Part shown: piece by piece, positions 1-7,375 of the stretch | Position numbering within the stretch: the stretch's first letter is position 1 | How the letters are laid out: the number at the start of each line of letters is the position of its first letter | Assembly: GCA_003520425.1 (NCBI GenBank) | Contig: DOUU01000247.1 | Span: forward strand, 1,549-12,007 | Length of the DNA stretch: 10,459 bases | Source of the DNA: Deltaproteobacteria bacterium | GTDB taxonomy: Bacteria > Myxococcota_A > UBA9160 | Direction of reading: 5' to 3' | The notes under the pieces: generated by a model | Databases searched by the model: none | What the model saw: only the letters and a program-made list of their open reading frames with translations | What the model was told of the DNA's origin: nothing | Made by a program: the position numbers and the translations under genes

Positions 1-246
1 CCCGCCGATCTCGCCGAGGTCTCGCAGCGTGAGGCCGGGCCCTTGGCCCGGGTGCATCGGGAAGGCGCCCTGGAGGTTCGGGAGGGCGAAGTTGCTCGTT
101 CCGTTGCCGCCGTAGGTCGTTCCGAGGAGCGAGAAGAGCGCCGTGTTCTGGGAGATGGGAAGGATCTGGCCGTTGCAGAACGCCCAGCCCTTCGGCGCAA
201 AGTTGCCGCAGAAGATCCGGATCTCGGCGACGAAGGAATCAGACAT
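1..246 (-). CDS. Phage tail-collar domain protein (MdpB family), 3' part beyond the window
   Basis: The first 82 codons of a third tail-collar protein run off the left edge. From the ATG at 246 the protein begins MSDSFVAEIRIFCGNFAPKG and continues with GWAFCNGQ (20-27) and TYGGNG, the N-terminal signature of the tail-collar fold (PF07484, COG4675 MdpB). A GAGGAG Shine-Dalgarno lies 4 nt before the ATG and overlaps the TGA stop of the upstream collar gene, which leaves only 9 nt between the two, so translation is probably coupled. The C-terminal half is not visible. The family includes phage fibre and collar proteins, but many bacterial genomes carry tandem copies without other phage genes, and no other phage structural gene is seen here. 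The family call is firm; the role is unknown. Confidence 0.9.
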   Translation of the reverse strand, partial: MSDSFVAEIRIFCGNFAPKGWAFCNGQILPISQNTALFSLLGTTYGGNGTSNFALPNLQGAFPMHPGQGPGLTLRDLGEIGG

Positions 247-255
247 AGAAGCTCC

Positions 256-762
256 TCAGCTCTGCGACGGGAAAATGCCAAAGAGAGAGATGATGAAGTT
301 CACACAGAGAAAAGGCGCGAGGTTGGTGTGGGGCTGCGAGCCTCCTGCTACGCCAACCGCAGCCGGGTCCATCGCGAGCGTTCCCGACACAGGCGGGGAG
401 TAGAGCGGTGTGGTCGCGACTGCAGGGAGACTCCCCCCAGGCTCCGCCGTCGCCTGGGCTGGAGCTCCAGCAGCAACGAGCGGATGGCTGTGGGCGGGGA
501 TCTGCTGGACGGTGAGCGTCACCTCCTCGACCCCGCCAGTCTGAGCCAGGCCGAAGCCCGGACCCTGATGGACGGGGACCCTGCCGCGCAGGTCGGGGAT
601 CCCGAAGGTTGCCTGCCCGTCGCCCCCGTAGGTCGTGCCGATCAACTGATAGAGCGCCGGGTTCTCAGAGATCGCGAGGAGCTGGCCGTCGCAAAAGGCC
701 CAGCCCACCGGTGCAAAGTTCCCGCCGAACATCCGGATTTCCCCAACGTAAGGCTGGCTCAC
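256..762 (-). CDS. Phage tail-collar domain protein (MdpB family)
   Basis: Predicted 168-residue protein, the usual size for stand-alone tail-collar/MdpB proteins. It has EIRMFGGNF near the N-terminus, GWAFCDGQ, TTYGGDG, a LRGRVPVH turn, QIPAHSH with the family's His-x-His pair, and a C-terminal NFIISLFGIFPSQS that matches the end of its upstream neighbour. I chose the GTG at 762 because it puts VSQPYVGEIR in register with the MSEPFLGEIR start of the neighbour; an in-frame ATG at 828 would overlap that gene by 35 nt and add a low-complexity basic leader. It lies 31 nt downstream of one collar gene and 9 nt upstream of the next, so it is the middle gene of a three-gene operon. The stretch between the two conserved ends is rich in Ala, Pro and Gly and differs from its neighbour's. 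Function is unknown; the family is often structural or surface-associated. Confidence 0.9.
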   Translation of the reverse strand: MSQPYVGEIRMFGGNFAPVGWAFCDGQLLAISENPALYQLIGTTYGGDGQATFGIPDLRGRVPVHQGPGFGLAQTGGVEEVTLTVQQIPAHSHPLVAAGAPAQATAEPGGSLPAVATTPLYSPPVSGTLAMDPAAVGVAGGSQPHTNLAPFLCVNFIISLFGIFPSQS

Positions 763-793
763 GTCCGACCCCCGTTCCCTCGTTTCCCCGCGC

Positions 794-1303
794 TCAGTTT
801 TGCGTGGGGAAGATCCCCTGCAAGGCAATCGCGAAGTTCAGCACAAGAAAGGGCTGCATGTTCTCGTGCGGCTGGCTTCCCCCGATGCTCCCGATGGATT
901 CAGGATGCAGCGAAGTCTCCGTCGCCGGGGCCGCGTACACGTCGGCCCCGAACCGAGGCTTTTTCGCGAGGGCAGCGGACGTTGGAAGCGTGGCCACTGC
1001 AGGATCGGTCGAGGCCGAGAGCGAGTGGATGTGAACGGGGATCTGGGAAGCCGAGAGTGTCACCGCTTCGATCCCGCCCTGTTGTCCAAGGACGATGCCC
1101 GCTCCGAAGTGGAGCGGCACCCGCGCCTGTAGGTTTGGAAGGGCGAAGGTCTGCACCCCGTTGCCCCCGTAGATCGTTCCGAGGATGGCAAAGAGGGCTT
1201 GGTTCTGGTTGATCGGGAGGAGCTGGCCATTGCAGAAAGCCCAGCCCTTCGGCGGGAAATTGAAGCTGAAGATCCGGATCTCGCCCAGGAACGGCTCGCT
1301 CAT
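794..1303 (-). CDS. Phage tail-collar domain protein (MdpB family), first gene of the operon
   Basis: Predicted 169-residue tail-collar protein. Visible marks are GEIRIF (7-12), GWAFCNGQ (20-27), IYGGNG (44-49), LPNLQARVPLH (55-65), the QIPVHIH His-x-His motif (87-93) and a C-terminal HENMQPFLVLNF...GIFPTQN (146-169). The His-x-His pair is typical of this fold; in T4 fibre tips comparable pairs bind metal, but whether these do is not known. The ATG at 1303 is preceded by GAGGGAG with 5 nt spacing; the TTG directly before it is less likely to be the start. This is the promoter-proximal gene of the three-gene collar operon and is transcribed away from the Tat/DUF6916-like gene. The middle segment (about 95-145) is the variable part when the two complete proteins are compared. 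Confidence 0.92.
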   Translation of the reverse strand: MSEPFLGEIRIFSFNFPPKGWAFCNGQLLPINQNQALFAILGTIYGGNGVQTFALPNLQARVPLHFGAGIVLGQQGGIEAVTLSASQIPVHIHSLSASTDPAVATLPTSAALAKKPRFGADVYAAPATETSLHPESIGSIGGSQPHENMQPFLVLNFAIALQGIFPTQN

Positions 1304-1396
1304 CAACGCTCCCTCAGCGCCACGAATTCGGCGTAGAATACTCTTCTCGTTGTGATGCCGTCTAGCTGGATCTCACGCAAGAATGGAGGAGGTGCG
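1304..1396. promoter_or_regulatory. Divergent promoter region between collar operon and Tat/DUF6916-like gene
   Basis: The 93-base gap separates two divergent genes, so promoters for both should lie here. A GAGGGAG ribosome site serves the collar gene and GGAGGAGG serves the plus-strand gene. The AT-richest part, around 1334-1352 (TAGAATAC on plus, GTATTCTA on minus), could hold -10 elements, but I find no convincing -35 partner on either strand. Co-regulation of the two sides is an inference from the arrangement. Confidence 0.35.
1385..1392 (+). promoter_or_regulatory. Strong Shine-Dalgarno that fixes the start of the Tat gene
   Basis: GGAGGAGG lies 4 nt before the ATG at 1397. It supports that start over the in-frame ATGs at 1352 and 1355, which would put extra residues in front of the Tat motif. 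Confidence 0.6.
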
Positions 1397-1849
1397 ATGC
1401 TCCGGGAGCCGCTCAACGGTACGCAAATCGAGATCCCCTCACTTGACCGACGGGATTTCCTCAAGGGGAGTGCGACCGCGATCATCCTGGCTGGCGTCTC
1501 GCCTTGGCTCGTGGGCACGACGAGCTCGGCCGGCGGCACTCTTCTCTCGAAGGCGGTGTTTCAGGGGTTGGTGGGCCAGTGGTTCTCCGTCGCAGGCGCG
1601 AACCCCTCGCCGATCCAGCTTGTGGCGGTCGTCGACGGCCCCACGTCTGCAGATACCGATCAGTTCACGCTGGTCTTCAGCGCGCCAGGCGTCTCGCTCA
1701 CCGAGGGCACCTTCACCGTGACGCCACCCACGGGCGACGCGTTCGAGCTCTTCCTCCAGCCTGAAACCGGCGACGGGGCGACAACCCCGACCGTGCGAGC
1801 GAGCTTCAACCTGCTCCAGCCCGCGCCCATCGCTCCATCCTGCGCCTGA
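1397..1849 (+). CDS. Tat-exported DUF6916-like protein
   Basis: Predicted 150-residue protein. Near the N-terminus LDRRDFLKGS is a twin-arginine motif (RRxFLK), followed by a hydrophobic stretch (ATAIILAGVSPWLVG) and a small-residue region, so the protein is probably exported folded through the Tat system. The mature part, about 55-140, reads FQGLVGQWFSVAG...QLVAVVDG...FTLVFSAPG...GTFTVTPPTGDAFELFLQP...VRASFNLL. This strand-rich pattern of 'LVGxxF', 'FxLVFxxP' and 'GxFxxxxPxGxxFELFLxP' matches my recollection of DUF6916, a domain found beside tail-collar/MdpB genes. The family name is from memory and should be treated as probable. It is divergent from the three collar genes, which supports a shared role outside the cytoplasm. 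It ends Pro-Ser-Cys-Ala with a single free cysteine. It is transcribed towards the transfer module and converges on it. Confidence 0.75.
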   Translation: MLREPLNGTQIEIPSLDRRDFLKGSATAIILAGVSPWLVGTTSSAGGTLLSKAVFQGLVGQWFSVAGANPSPIQLVAVVDGPTSADTDQFTLVFSAPGVSLTEGTFTVTPPTGDAFELFLQPETGDGATTPTVRASFNLLQPAPIAPSCA

Positions 1850-2029
1850 CACTGCGGGATCTGATAAACGTATGCAAGCGACGAACAACACAAGAGAATC
1901 ACTCGCGCACGGCTCACTTCTGCGCGATCTGGGGATTGCTCCGTAGAACGTCGTCGCGCTGAGATTTCCCGAGAGGTGGGCGCCGTCGGAGCCCTTCGCC
2001 AGGGGAAGGCGCGCTGGAAGAAGAAAGGT

Positions 2030-2557
2030 CTAGTCCTCTACCTTCGAGAGATCGGAAATGAGGTCGTAGTTCCGACGGAAGAGCTTCGAAACCGCCGCTC
2101 GCCATCGCTGGGCGCTCTCCTCGGCGGCGGCCGCGCGCTGCGCACGAAGCTCCGCAGGGACGGGATTCAACCGGCCGACAAGACCCTGATAGGCTTGGTC
2201 AATCATGCATGCGAGGACGGAGAGTCCTTGCAGAAGCGAGTCGAGCTTGCGCGCCTGCAGGGCGTGCTCCTCGATCATCCGAACGATGGGGTGCTGGAGG
2301 GGAGAGTGCGGCTGCAGCCTCTTGGATGTGGAAGCGCTTTCTAGCACGGCGCTTCTCCCGATCACAGGAATGAGTTCATCTTTCAGCGCGAAATACTCGC
2401 GCATGGCCTCGCGGACCGTCTTCGACGCCGACCCTCCACGTGCGGCAGATTCGAGGATGATCCGCTCGTAGATTGTGGCGTCGAACCACACGCGGAGCTC
2501 GAAACGGGCGGCGCGGCGCGTGGTCGGCCTCGCGGCTTTCGCCCCTTCCCCTTTCAC
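2030..2557 (-). CDS. Ribbon-helix-helix protein of the transfer module (oriT binding/mobilisation accessory)
   Basis: Predicted 175-residue protein starting with GTG at 2557, which overlaps the TGA of traG by 4 nt (GTGA). Residues 17-57 read as a ribbon-helix-helix fold: a strand (ARFELRVWF), helix A (TIYERIILESAARG) and helix B (SASKTVREAMREYFALKD). RHH/CopG-type proteins that follow traG in Tn4371-like and related elements bind DNA, and some assist the relaxase at oriT or repress the operon. Residues 90-175 form a long, mostly helical tail (IVRMIEEHALQARKLDSLLQ, then an Ala/Arg-rich helix) that I cannot assign; it could oligomerise or contact the relaxase or coupling protein. In related gene orders trbB comes next; here the operon ends and 180 non-coding bases follow. 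RHH fold: fairly sure. Exact role: inferred from position. Confidence 0.78.
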   Translation of the reverse strand: MKGEGAKAARPTTRRAARFELRVWFDATIYERIILESAARGGSASKTVREAMREYFALKDELIPVIGRSAVLESASTSKRLQPHSPLQHPIVRMIEEHALQARKLDSLLQGLSVLACMIDQAYQGLVGRLNPVPAELRAQRAAAAEESAQRWRAAVSKLFRRNYDLISDLSKVED

Positions 2558-4716
2558 TTGAGAAGATCCTCAGTGTCGGGAAGATCCCTCGCAGAGGGGC
2601 TCTTCATTCCGTTCGTTCTCGCCGGACGGGCGGGGTCGCTTTCGGGCTCACGAGGAAGCGTCGGCGCGGGCTCTTTAGGCGGTGTTCGGTCGCTACCTAG
2701 GTGCTTTTTGCCCTCCGCTCCCATGAAGGGGTGGCTCCCCGCACACCCGGAGATCCGATCGGACACTCTCGGCGCCGGGATCCGCGCTCGTGCGAGGAGC
2801 CGGGGATCCTCGTAGTAGCGGACCTTCTGGGCATAGATCGGCCGGTGACCCGCGCGAAAGACGAGCGTCGCGTCGTCCGGCAGCCGCAGGGCCTCATCGG
2901 GGGTAAGGAGCGGCCGCTGGCTTTCTTCTTCCGACGCCATGACGTGGGAAAGCCAGGGCGAGAGTCTGTGACCGGAGTACATGCGGCGGCTCCGGTGAAC
3001 GGTCATGGTGCCCGCCATCTCCGAAAGGAGCCGCGCCGTCTCGATCCGATTGGGAGAGAAGGCGACCCGGATCCCGCAGTTTGAGACGATGCTCTCGTTG
3101 CGGCCGTAGGCCGCATAGAGCTGGGAGAGGTCCTGGACGATGAGGAATGCCTGCACGCCGTAGCCGGCGAGGAATGCGAGCTGCGTCTCGAAGAATTCAA
3201 GGCGTCCCAGTGACGGAAACTCGTCCATGAGAAGGAGAAGGCGGTGGCGCGCCTTCGAAACCGCCCGCCCGGCCTCGAAGTGGAGCTGCTCCGTGAGCCT
3301 GCGCCCGATCTGCTGGATCAGGAGCCGGACGAGAGGCCGCGTTCGTGAGAGATCGGAGGGCGGGACGGTGAGATAGAAACTCACCGGCCGCTCTTGCTGA
3401 ACAAGGTCCGCGATCCTGAAATCGCAAGCGGAGGTGTTCTCGGCCACGACCTCGTCGCGAAACAGGGAGAGGCACTTTACGGCCGAGGAGATGACGCTCG
3501 AGCGCTCGTTCTCGGATTTGTTCATCACCGCTCGTGCCGCGCCGGCAACAACGGGATGGGTCTTCGTCCGCTCTCCCGTCGAGCGGCCGATCCAGCCGCG
3601 CTCGCCCGTAGGGTCGTGCTCGGTGTCGACCATCTCGTTCAGGACACTCGCGATGGGTCTTGTGGGATGCGAGAGAAGGTCAAGGCAGCCGCGGAGGGAT
3701 TTCTCCCTCCCCACGTAGAGGACGTGGAGGATGGTGCCCACAAGGAGCTCTTCGGCCGTGAGATCCCAGTGGTCCTTGGCCCCGTGGCCATCGGGATCGA
3801 CCAGCATGTCGGCCACATTCTGGGCATCGCGGACCTCGCTAGGACCGAGCCGGATCTCAAGGAGAGGATTGAAGCAGGCTGCGCTCCCATCTCTGCAGGT
3901 AGGGTCGAAGCGCAGGCAAAGGCTCCCAAGCGCCTCCTTCCGCCAGCCTGAGGAGAGGGCCCAGTTCTCGCCCTTGATGTCGTGGACGAGAATGCTCCCG
4001 GGCCATGTAAGGAGCGTCGGGAGTACCCAGCCCACGCCTTTTCCCGATCGAGAGGGAGCGAAGCCCAGCACATGCTGAGGCCCTTCGTAGCGGAGATAGA
4101 CAGGACGCTTCTTCTTTGGCAGGTGGTGCCACTGCGCGAGGAAAAGGCCCTGGGGATGCATGAGATCCGCACGGCGTACTTCACCCGCGTTCGCCCACCT
4201 TGCCGAGCCGTGGCTATCGGTTTGCCCACCTAGCCTCCTTGCCTCTCTGGACGAGAAGATCATGGCGATGAGGACGGTTGCGTGGGGGATCCCGATGAGC
4301 CAGTGGCCGGTCTGAAAGATCCGTGCCACACGCGGGTTCCTCCCGAAGCGAAAGTCCCAGACGAGAAAGGCCCACGGCGCATAGACGAACCCTGCAGAGA
4401 GAGCGAGGGCGAGAAGTGCCGACGCGAGGAAGAGAAACGAAGCCCAGCGCAGGCTCGGCCACCAAAGGACGACGAGAGCCAACCCGAAGGCTGCGGTCGC
4501 GATGAGCCAGGAGAGAACTCTCGACAGAGGGGAGAAGGCGAGCCAGGGTGCACCGAGTCCCGGTGCGAAATGGAGACGCCAGGCCGTCCACTGCGTCGTG
4601 GCCCAAAGGGCGATGAGGATCAGAAGGAGCGCGGCGATCGCCGAGCGCGTGTAGGCCCGAGTGGCTGATCCCGGCGCAGCTTGGGGCAGGCGGTAGAGGG
4701 CAGGCGAACTCGGCAC
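2554..4716 (-). CDS. traG: Type IV coupling protein TraG/VirD4
   Basis: Predicted 720-residue inner-membrane ATPase that links the relaxase-DNA complex to a type IV secretion channel. The N-terminus has several membrane segments (about 25-46, 66-86, 91-120 and 136-153). A Walker A motif, GFAPSRSGKGVG, lies at 218-229 with Lys226, followed by SILVHDIKGENW typical of the TraG/VirD4 family. Walker B, RLLLLMDEFPSLG, is at 492-504 with Asp498 and Glu499. The last 60 residues are rich in Pro, Arg and Glu and look disordered. RP4 TraG is about 635 residues, so this is a somewhat long but complete member. The GTG at 4716 has GGAGA 4 nt upstream. It follows the relaxase by 116 nt and overlaps the RHH gene by 4 nt. 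No frameshift or missing core motif is seen, so the protein could be active if a channel is supplied from elsewhere. Confidence 0.95.
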   Translation of the reverse strand: MPSSPALYRLPQAAPGSATRAYTRSAIAALLLILIALWATTQWTAWRLHFAPGLGAPWLAFSPLSRVLSWLIATAAFGLALVVLWWPSLRWASFLFLASALLALALSAGFVYAPWAFLVWDFRFGRNPRVARIFQTGHWLIGIPHATVLIAMIFSSREARRLGGQTDSHGSARWANAGEVRRADLMHPQGLFLAQWHHLPKKKRPVYLRYEGPQHVLGFAPSRSGKGVGWVLPTLLTWPGSILVHDIKGENWALSSGWRKEALGSLCLRFDPTCRDGSAACFNPLLEIRLGPSEVRDAQNVADMLVDPDGHGAKDHWDLTAEELLVGTILHVLYVGREKSLRGCLDLLSHPTRPIASVLNEMVDTEHDPTGERGWIGRSTGERTKTHPVVAGAARAVMNKSENERSSVISSAVKCLSLFRDEVVAENTSACDFRIADLVQQERPVSFYLTVPPSDLSRTRPLVRLLIQQIGRRLTEQLHFEAGRAVSKARHRLLLLMDEFPSLGRLEFFETQLAFLAGYGVQAFLIVQDLSQLYAAYGRNESIVSNCGIRVAFSPNRIETARLLSEMAGTMTVHRSRRMYSGHRLSPWLSHVMASEEESQRPLLTPDEALRLPDDATLVFRAGHRPIYAQKVRYYEDPRLLARARIPAPRVSDRISGCAGSHPFMGAEGKKHLGSDRTPPKEPAPTLPREPESDPARPARTNGMKSPSARDLPDTEDLLK

Positions 4717-4832
4717 GGTGTCTCCACAGGGCGTGGAACACCGGCCATCCCGGTGACGAGAAGCGTAGCGTCTGGCCCTTCTTGGCGGAAGGCCTCGCGA
4801 CGCCTGACTCGCATTTGGTTTTACGCCGCGCC
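4717..4832 (-). other. Spacer between relaxase and traG with a short inverted repeat
   Basis: This 116-nt gap is the only sizeable one inside the otherwise tight operon. CACCGG at 4739-4744 pairs with CCGGTG at 4750-4755 around a 5-nt loop, 22 nt before the traG start. There is no T-run after it, so it is not a typical terminator. It may be a weak mRNA hairpin in the traG leader or chance in GC-rich DNA. No small gene is convincing here. Confidence 0.3.
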
Positions 4833-6653
4833 TCAGCGCCCTCGAACTAGGTCGCGTCTCTCCTCCCGCTCGAGATCATTGAGCTGCCATGCGAGTGTCC
4901 ACCGCCGCTCGCTGGCTGCCTCTTGCGCCACTGCGCGCGCATGGATCTGCTGGCCCACGAGGAACCTTCTCCCGGCCGTGGGCACGGCCGTCAGGCCCGG
5001 ATCCGTGTGGAGTACAACGTACGCTCTCCCCTCGGAATCAGACGCCATCGCGATGACCCGGCCTTGATAGACGCGCCCCAGCTCGAGCTTCGCGTGAGCC
5101 ACGCGCTTTCCGTGGATGCGCTCGACCTCCGAAAGCGGCGTCAGCTCTCGGTCTCGCTCCTTCATGGCACGCTCGATCCTCTCTTCCGCACCCGCAGCCG
5201 CAAAAAGGCGACGGATGCGCTCACCGCCTCGCTCTTCCTCTACGACCTCCAGAAGTCTGTGCTCTTCCAGAAGGGGAAGTCGGCCCGCGATGGCCTCCCG
5301 CAGCTCGGCTCCGAAGCCGGAAGACGGTCCGTCCGTCGGAAGAGCGCCGCCGTGCTCACGGAGGGTTTGCAGCGCCACGAGGTCAAGCAGGGTTGAAGGA
5401 TCGGGAGCGGCCCCGAGCTCGGGCAAACGACCATGACGTGTGACCTCGACGAGAACCGCTCCCTCGCCACCCGACGGCCCATGAGCAGCACGGAGCGTCA
5501 CGATCTCCCCGCGCACGAGCTCGTCCCGATCCCGGTACTCCCTCGTCTCCGGCGTTTGTGAAACGAAGTGGACGGTCCCGTCCATGGCTTCAAGTGCAAG
5601 AAAGGTCTGGTCTCCCGCATCGTCCACCGCTTCGCCCACCACGCGCCCGCGGACCTCCACGCCCGGGACGAGCTCGGTGAACTCCTGTGGTGCCCGGGAA
5701 TCCACCAGAAGCTCGCCGTACCGCAGGAGGCTCCGCCGGAGGGCGCGCGAGCGCCGCATCTCTTCAAGCGAAGGGCGATAGTTTTCGGAGAGCTCGAAGG
5801 CGCGCTTCCCGATGCGCCGGGCGAGGCCGAGGCTGGACAAAAAGCGGAGTCGCCGCAGAAGCTGGAGACGGAGCTCGCGGGCCGCCGCCGTGCTCGGCAC
5901 CGCAGAGTCAAAATCGAGGCGCCGGGCAGCATCGGCCGACCGCGCGAGCGCTTCGTCCAGCTCGCCGTATTTCTGTGCCTCGACCGTGCGCTCACGCGCG
6001 GCCGAGAGGTCGCGCTCAAACCGAAAGCCAAGCGTCTGGGTCGCGAGCTCTTGGCTTCGCAGGCGAAGTCCGTGCCCCACATATTCCCGCGGCAATCGGA
6101 ACTCGACTCCCTCCTCGCTTCGGCCCCGGATCACCATGTGCAGATGAGGATGGGCGGTATCGAAGTGGGCGATTCCCACCCACTCGAGGCGAATCCCGAG
6201 ATCCCCCTCCATCGTCGCCTCGAGCTCGCGCGCGTGCTCGCGGAGGTCGAGTTTCTCGCCGGTTTCCGGCGAGATGATGAGCTTCCAAAGGCGAGAATCC
6301 CCTGCGCGTTGCCACCCGCCGAGGCGGTCCGCGATATCGATGGCTTCTTCGTGGGCGTCGAAGCCGCGGCCGGGCTGGCCTCCCGGCTGGGCTCCTTCTC
6401 GCGCGAGATAGCGACCGTGGGCGCGCCAGCGGGAGCCGCCGCGATTCGGGACCCAGCGGACGATGACGATGCTCCGCTGAAGCAGGGATGGCGAGAAGCC
6501 GATGAAGCCCGCGCGTGCGGGCGGAAGAGGCCGCATCCCTCGCCGGTTCCTCGCAAACGGAGCAGAAATCTCGTGCAGACGGCTCGCGCTCGCACGGCGG
6601 AGCCGCCCGGGAGGAGGTCGCATCTTCAAGCGCCCGCTCGCGAGATTCGTCAT
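4833..6653 (-). CDS. rlxS: Relaxase/mobilisation nuclease, DUF3363 (RlxS/VirD2-like) type
   Basis: Predicted 606-residue relaxase that would nick one strand at oriT, stay covalently bound through a tyrosine and pilot the strand through the coupling protein. RAHGRYLAREG (77-87) fits the motif I region of DUF3363 relaxases, with Tyr82 the likely nucleophile. Motif III is IAHFDTAHPHLHMVIRG (161-177), with His168, His170 and His172 as the metal-binding cluster. The stretch from about 210 to the end fits the DUF3363 C-terminal region, including a winged-helix-like segment (about 255-300) and an EVRGRVVG strand segment near 333. The first 60 residues are very Arg-rich, as usual in the group. The ATG at 6653 lies 5 nt after the traF stop, with AGGAG straddling that stop; Met40 is a possible alternative start. 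Overall size matches the family. The symbol follows the Tn4371-type nomenclature and is tentative. Confidence 0.9.
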   Translation of the reverse strand: MTNLASGRLKMRPPPGRLRRASASRLHEISAPFARNRRGMRPLPPARAGFIGFSPSLLQRSIVIVRWVPNRGGSRWRAHGRYLAREGAQPGGQPGRGFDAHEEAIDIADRLGGWQRAGDSRLWKLIISPETGEKLDLREHARELEATMEGDLGIRLEWVGIAHFDTAHPHLHMVIRGRSEEGVEFRLPREYVGHGLRLRSQELATQTLGFRFERDLSAARERTVEAQKYGELDEALARSADAARRLDFDSAVPSTAAARELRLQLLRRLRFLSSLGLARRIGKRAFELSENYRPSLEEMRRSRALRRSLLRYGELLVDSRAPQEFTELVPGVEVRGRVVGEAVDDAGDQTFLALEAMDGTVHFVSQTPETREYRDRDELVRGEIVTLRAAHGPSGGEGAVLVEVTRHGRLPELGAAPDPSTLLDLVALQTLREHGGALPTDGPSSGFGAELREAIAGRLPLLEEHRLLEVVEEERGGERIRRLFAAAGAEERIERAMKERDRELTPLSEVERIHGKRVAHAKLELGRVYQGRVIAMASDSEGRAYVVLHTDPGLTAVPTAGRRFLVGQQIHARAVAQEAASERRWTLAWQLNDLEREERRDLVRGR

Positions 6654-6658
6654 TGCTC

Positions 6659-7270
6659 CTACTGTCCCGAGTTCCGCTCGGGCGATGTCTTAACGTCTGC
6701 AGCCTCTGTTCCCGGCAACGGCGGATCGAATGTCAGCAGTGGGATCGCTGCGGCTCGGACGCGGTCAACGGGTACGGGACCGAAGTAGCGGCTGTCCCAG
6801 CTCATGCGGTGATCGACACCCAGAACCCAGAGTTCGCCTGGAGAAACGACCTTTTCCCCAAAGGGTGCGTGGGCAAGCATGCGACGGGCGCGATCCACCG
6901 TATGCAGCGCAGCGCCTGGGATGGCGGAGCCGTTCACAGTAAGCCCGCTGGGAGAAAGGGTCACGCGGTCCCCGGGCAGGGCGGCGATCTCTTTGATGAG
7001 TTCCTGCGAGCCCCCTGGGCATGGGCCCCTGCGCAAGTAGGCGCGCTCAAGGCCTACATGCGCTGCCTCTTCGGGCAGGCAGAAGACCACCCATGCACCA
7101 CGCTTGAGGCGCAGCTGGACGACGCGATAGAGCCCGATGGGCATCGAGGCCGTCGTGTTGATTCGGAGCCCAAGCGTGTTGGCGAGAACCGCTACTCCTG
7201 CGCTTAGAGCAGTGAGAAGGAGCGGCCAGCGACGATGCGGCGAGAAGGAGAGTGTTGCTCGCTTGCGCAT
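6659..7270 (-). CDS. traF: Conjugal transfer peptidase TraF (S26 signal-peptidase family)
   Basis: Predicted 203-residue membrane-bound serine peptidase. After a short basic N-terminus comes a hydrophobic anchor (about 15-32), then NTTASMPIGLYR (38-49), where Ser42 is the expected nucleophile, and ELIKEIAALPGDRV (90-103), where Lys93 is the general base and GDR is the conserved box. A later LWVLGVDHRMSWDSRYFGPV (147-166) is the typical C-terminal S26 motif. In RP4, TraF cleaves and cyclises the TrbC pilin; no trbC is present in this window. The ATG at 7270 gives a normal-length protein but has no good Shine-Dalgarno; an in-frame GTG at 7330 would add 20 polar residues and cannot be excluded. 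It is the first gene of the transfer operon, 5 nt before the relaxase. Confidence 0.9.
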   Translation of the reverse strand: MRKRATLSFSPHRRWPLLLTALSAGVAVLANTLGLRINTTASMPIGLYRVVQLRLKRGAWVVFCLPEEAAHVGLERAYLRRGPCPGGSQELIKEIAALPGDRVTLSPSGLTVNGSAIPGAALHTVDRARRMLAHAPFGEKVVSPGELWVLGVDHRMSWDSRYFGPVPVDRVRAAAIPLLTFDPPLPGTEAADVKTSPERNSGQ

Positions 7271-7321
7271 GACCAAAGTGTGCGTTTCCCGGAGGAAGCC
7301 GCCAGAATCCGGCTGCAAGCC

Positions 7322-7342
7322 AGCGAGCACGCTCGCTTTTTT
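7322..7342 (+). repeat. Perfect palindrome followed by a T-run (terminator-like or operator)
   Basis: AGCGAGC at 7322-7328 and GCTCGCT at 7331-7337 form a perfect dyad with a 2-nt centre, followed on the plus strand by a run of T (7337-7342). As RNA it could fold as a 6-bp stem with a 4-nt loop and U-tail, the shape of a rho-independent terminator on the plus strand. No plus-strand gene ends nearby, so it would only stop antisense transcription out of the transfer operon. Since it lies about 50 nt before the traF start, it could instead be an operator for the tra operon. The dyad is seen; both roles are inference. Confidence 0.5.
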
Positions 7343-7375
7343 CTCGAGCCCTCCGGATCAGAAGGAGATCGCGCG

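Noticed and set aside
43..1212. Long plus-strand open frame opposite the collar genes (389 codons)
   Set aside because: Arg-rich translation without any family signature; antisense to clear tail-collar genes and explained by GC-rich codon use.
1995..2015. CCTTC/GAAGG pairing as a terminator between convergent genes
   Set aside because: Weak 5-bp stem with no T-run on either strand.
5568..6788. Long plus-strand open frame opposite the relaxase (406 codons)
   Set aside because: Antisense shadow of the relaxase, low-complexity translation and no ribosome site.
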